In this document: piece after piece, positions 5,297 to 6,893 of the stretch
Numbering within the stretch: position 1 is the first letter of the stretch
How the letters are laid out: the number at the start of each line of letters is the position of its first letter
Origin: Methanobrevibacter sp.
GTDB lineage: Archaea > Methanobacteriota > Methanobacteria > Methanobacteriales > Methanobacteriaceae
Assembly: GCA_017652345.1 (NCBI GenBank)
Contig: JAGCBE010000007.1
Coordinates: 1 to 6,893, forward strand
Length of the DNA: 6,893 nucleotides
Reading direction: 5' to 3'
Notes under the pieces: generated by a model
What the model saw: the letters and a program-made list of their open reading frames with translations, nothing else
What the model was told of the DNA's origin: nothing
The model's database searches: none
Position numbers and translations under genes: made by a program

Positions 5297-6202
5297 ATGA
5301 AAATTACATTTTTAGGCTCTGGAGGTGGTAGATTTGCCACCATTAGTCAAAAGCGAATGACTGGGGGCTTTAGAATTGATGATTTTGGAGGAAAAAATTA
5401 TCAAGTTGACCCAGGTCCTGGAGCATTGGTCAGGTCTTATCAGTTTGGCGTGAATCCAACTAAAATTGACGGGGTCTATATTTCTCATTCCCATACAGAC
5501 CATTATAATGATGCTGAAATATTCATTGAGGCAATGACAAGAGGAATGACAAAGAATAATGGTATCATTATGGGAAGCCAATCTGTTTTTGAAAAATTCC
5601 AACGTTGGGGCCCTGCAATTTCAAGTTATCATAAAAGCAATTCTAAAAATTTGATCTTGACTCCTAATAAGATAGCACGTTTTCCTTCATTTACCATTAA
5701 AGGTACTGAAACAAGACATGGAGATCCTACAGGTGTTGGTTTCCAAATAGAAAATAATGGATTTAAGATATCATACACTGCTGACACTGAATATTTTGAT
5801 GAATTGCCAAAATATCATAAAAACGCAGACATTTTAATAGGTAGTGTCTTAAGGCCTGGTGCAAGATCCATTAGGGGACATATGTGTACTGATAATTTCA
5901 TTGACATTGTTGAGCAGGTCAAGCCGAGCTTAGCGATTATGACCCACTTCGGTTTCAAGATGATTGCTGCAAATCCAGTTGAAGAGGCAATAAGAGTCTC
6001 TAAAAAGACAGGAGTCAGAACTTTAGCTGCTTTTGATGGTATGAAAGTGGATATCAATGATAAATATCCTGAACGTTCTAAAATGATTCGTCTTAAGGAC
6101 AGGTTTGCAAATCGCATAAAACAAGAGGATGTCTATTCCCTTAATTTTGAATCAAAACCAAATAAAAAAAGGAATAATAAGAAAAATAATTATGACAATT
6201 AA
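5297..6202 (+). CDS. Metallo-beta-lactamase-fold metal-dependent hydrolase, RNase Z/PhnP-like
   Basis: Cytoplasmic metallo-hydrolase of 301 residues whose substrate is not known. It begins with the usual first strand MKITFLGSGGGR and has VDPGPG (37-42), the zinc-binding HSHTDH motif (64-69), a His in TRHGDPTGVGF (H141), the metal-bridging Asp in YTADTEYF (D163), and later His in RGHMC (H195) and MTHFG (H217). All elements for two-metal hydrolysis appear present. The overall pattern is closest to RNase Z-related and PhnP-related hydrolases, but I see no exosite arm that would make it a tRNA 3' processing enzyme, so that specific call is not made. The C-terminus is a Lys/Asn-rich basic tail (about 286-301) that could bind nucleic acid or be disordered. 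The start at 5297 is chosen because of GGTGA five bases upstream and the canonical MKITFLG beginning. The Connectase-like gene lies directly upstream. Confidence 0.85.
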   Translation: MKITFLGSGGGRFATISQKRMTGGFRIDDFGGKNYQVDPGPGALVRSYQFGVNPTKIDGVYISHSHTDHYNDAEIFIEAMTRGMTKNNGIIMGSQSVFEKFQRWGPAISSYHKSNSKNLILTPNKIARFPSFTIKGTETRHGDPTGVGFQIENNGFKISYTADTEYFDELPKYHKNADILIGSVLRPGARSIRGHMCTDNFIDIVEQVKPSLAIMTHFGFKMIAANPVEEAIRVSKKTGVRTLAAFDGMKVDINDKYPERSKMIRLKDRFANRIKQEDVYSLNFESKPNKKRNNKKNNYDN

Positions 6203-6308
6203 ATTATTTTCTTATTTTATTTTTTAAATTCTATTTTTCTAATATATTTTTTTTAACATTCTATTTTTTTAATATATTTTTTTTAATATTCTATTTTTTT
6301 AATATTTT
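6203..6308 (+). terminator. T-rich terminator zone made of 30-bp tandem units
   Basis: After the hydrolase stop the plus strand is a series of T runs (T6-T8), typical of archaeal oligo-T termination. From 6231 it is an exact-period tandem array: unit 1 at 6231-6260, unit 2 at 6261-6290 (two differences), partial unit 3 at 6291-6308. Each unit is CTATTTTTTTAATATATTTT followed by TTTTAA and a short A/T end. Unit 3 runs over the convergent chorismate synthase stop codon (6299-6301) and its last codons. On the minus strand the array is A-rich, so it should end transcription of the hydrolase side only. Confidence 0.7.
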
Positions 6309-6893
6309 AAGTTTGTTGGATGAATAAATCCTCCACGAATCATATGGTCTGCTAAAATGATAGCGGTAACTGATTCAGCAACTGCAGTGACTCTTGGACA
6401 GATGCATGGATCATGTCTACCACTGATTTCAATTGTTGTGTTTTCTCCTTTTTCCAAGTCAATTGTATTTTGGACTTTAGAAATGGAAGGAGTTGGTTTA
6501 ACAGCAATTCTTGAAACTATAGGCATGCCATTGCTCATTCCTCCAAGAATGCCTCCTGAATTGTTTGTTTTAGTCTTTATGATTTTAGTGTTATTATCAT
6601 TTTCCTCATAGTAGAATTCATCATTGATTTTAGAAGCAGATGATTTTGCGCTCTCAAATCCTAAGCCAATTTCAACTCCTTTAACTGCATTAATGCTCAT
6701 TAATATTTGTGCTAAATCACCATCAAGCCTTCCAAACACTGGCTCTCCAAGTCCTGCAGGAACTCCAGTTGCAATTGTTTCAACTATTCCTCCAACTGAG
6801 TCTCCTTCTTGCTTTTTAGAGAGAATCAATTCTTCCATAAGTTTTGCAGCTTCAAGATCTCCACACTTAACATCACTCTTATTGATAGTATCA
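6299..6893 (-). CDS. aroC: Chorismate synthase, C-terminal part (start beyond the right edge)
   Basis: Chorismate synthase catalyses the FMN-dependent removal of phosphate from 5-enolpyruvylshikimate 3-phosphate to give chorismate, the branch point to Phe, Tyr, Trp and p-aminobenzoate. The open frame reaches the window edge; 197 C-terminal residues of a protein usually around 360-390 long are visible, so the ATG at 6836-6838 is internal, since the sequence upstream ([12 protein letters not shown]) is family-like. Clear signatures are [15 protein letters not shown], the block [12 protein letters not shown] followed by MPIVSR (visible residues 111-128), and the C-terminal [10 protein letters not shown] with VTAVAESV, matching the family's FMN/substrate-binding signature. 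Reduced FMN is needed as cofactor. The gene converges on the hydrolase gene and ends inside the 30-bp repeat array. No odd residue was seen. Confidence 0.95.
   Translation of the reverse strand, partial: DTINKSDVKCGDLEAAKLMEELILSKKQEGDSVGGIVETIATGVPAGLGEPVFGRLDGDLAQILMSINAVKGVEIGLGFESAKSSASKINDEFYYEENDNNTKIIKTKTNNSGGILGGMSNGMPIVSRIAVKPTPSISKVQNTIDLEKGENTTIEISGRHDPCICPRVTAVAESVTAIILADHMIRGGFIHPTNLKY

Noticed and set aside
5404..5424. VDPGPG in the hydrolase resembles the DPG of the Connectase target KDPGA, suggesting it could be a substrate of the neighbouring protein.
   Set aside because: An Asp-x-Gly-x-Gly strand end is a standard part of metallo-beta-lactamase folds, there is no Lys before the Asp, and Pro replaces Ala after the Gly.
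5815..6117. A 100-codon minus-strand frame opposite the hydrolase gene.
   Set aside because: It lies antisense to conserved metal-binding motifs and has no ribosome binding site or homology that I recognise.
6836..6838. ATG at 6836-6838 as the start of a short 179-residue protein.
   Set aside because: The frame stays open and family-like up to the window edge; it is an internal Met of chorismate synthase.

Overview
The window looks like chromosomal DNA of a methanogenic archaeon of the order Methanobacteriales, most likely Methanobrevibacter. The evidence is an archaea-specific RecJ-like nuclease with a DnaJ-type zinc finger, a DUF2121/Connectase family protein (known from methanogens), archaeal TATA boxes and oligo-T terminators, GGAGG/GGTGA ribosome binding sites, and extremely A+T-rich spacers around moderately A+T-rich genes. 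The genus is an inference from base composition and gene content.

Layout, left to right. Positions 1-328 are an A+T-rich spacer that ends in the terminator of the first gene. On the minus strand follow a 777-residue RecJ-like DHH phosphoesterase (329-2662), a 169-residue predicted lipoprotein of unknown function (2752-3261) and a desulfoferrodoxin, i.e. 2Fe superoxide reductase (3548-3928). A 286-bp spacer between the last two carries a terminator hairpin, a degenerate ~26-bp repeat tract and a TATA box. A 395-bp divergent spacer (3929-4323) holds the desulfoferrodoxin promoter with two abutting palindromes, and less certain elements for the next gene. On the plus strand lie a Connectase-family protein (4324-5250) and a metallo-beta-lactamase-fold hydrolase (5297-6202). 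A T-rich spacer built of exact 30-bp units separates them from the convergent, truncated C-terminal part of chorismate synthase (6299-6893 and beyond the right edge).

How the parts may work together. The desulfoferrodoxin detoxifies superoxide in a strict anaerobe and appears to be its own transcription unit. The lipoprotein and the nuclease are 89 bp apart with no strong terminator between them, so they may be co-transcribed. The Connectase homologue and the hydrolase are 46 bp apart in the same direction and may form a second unit. Chorismate synthase is a housekeeping aromatic biosynthesis gene.

The most notable item is the Connectase homologue: a proteasome-beta-like protein whose best start (4324) gives Met-Ser, so Met removal would expose Ser1 as an N-terminal nucleophile in place of the Thr1 of the characterised Methanocaldococcus enzyme. 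Starting translation at the upstream GTG would hide this residue. No tRNA, rRNA, CRISPR array or insertion sequence was seen.
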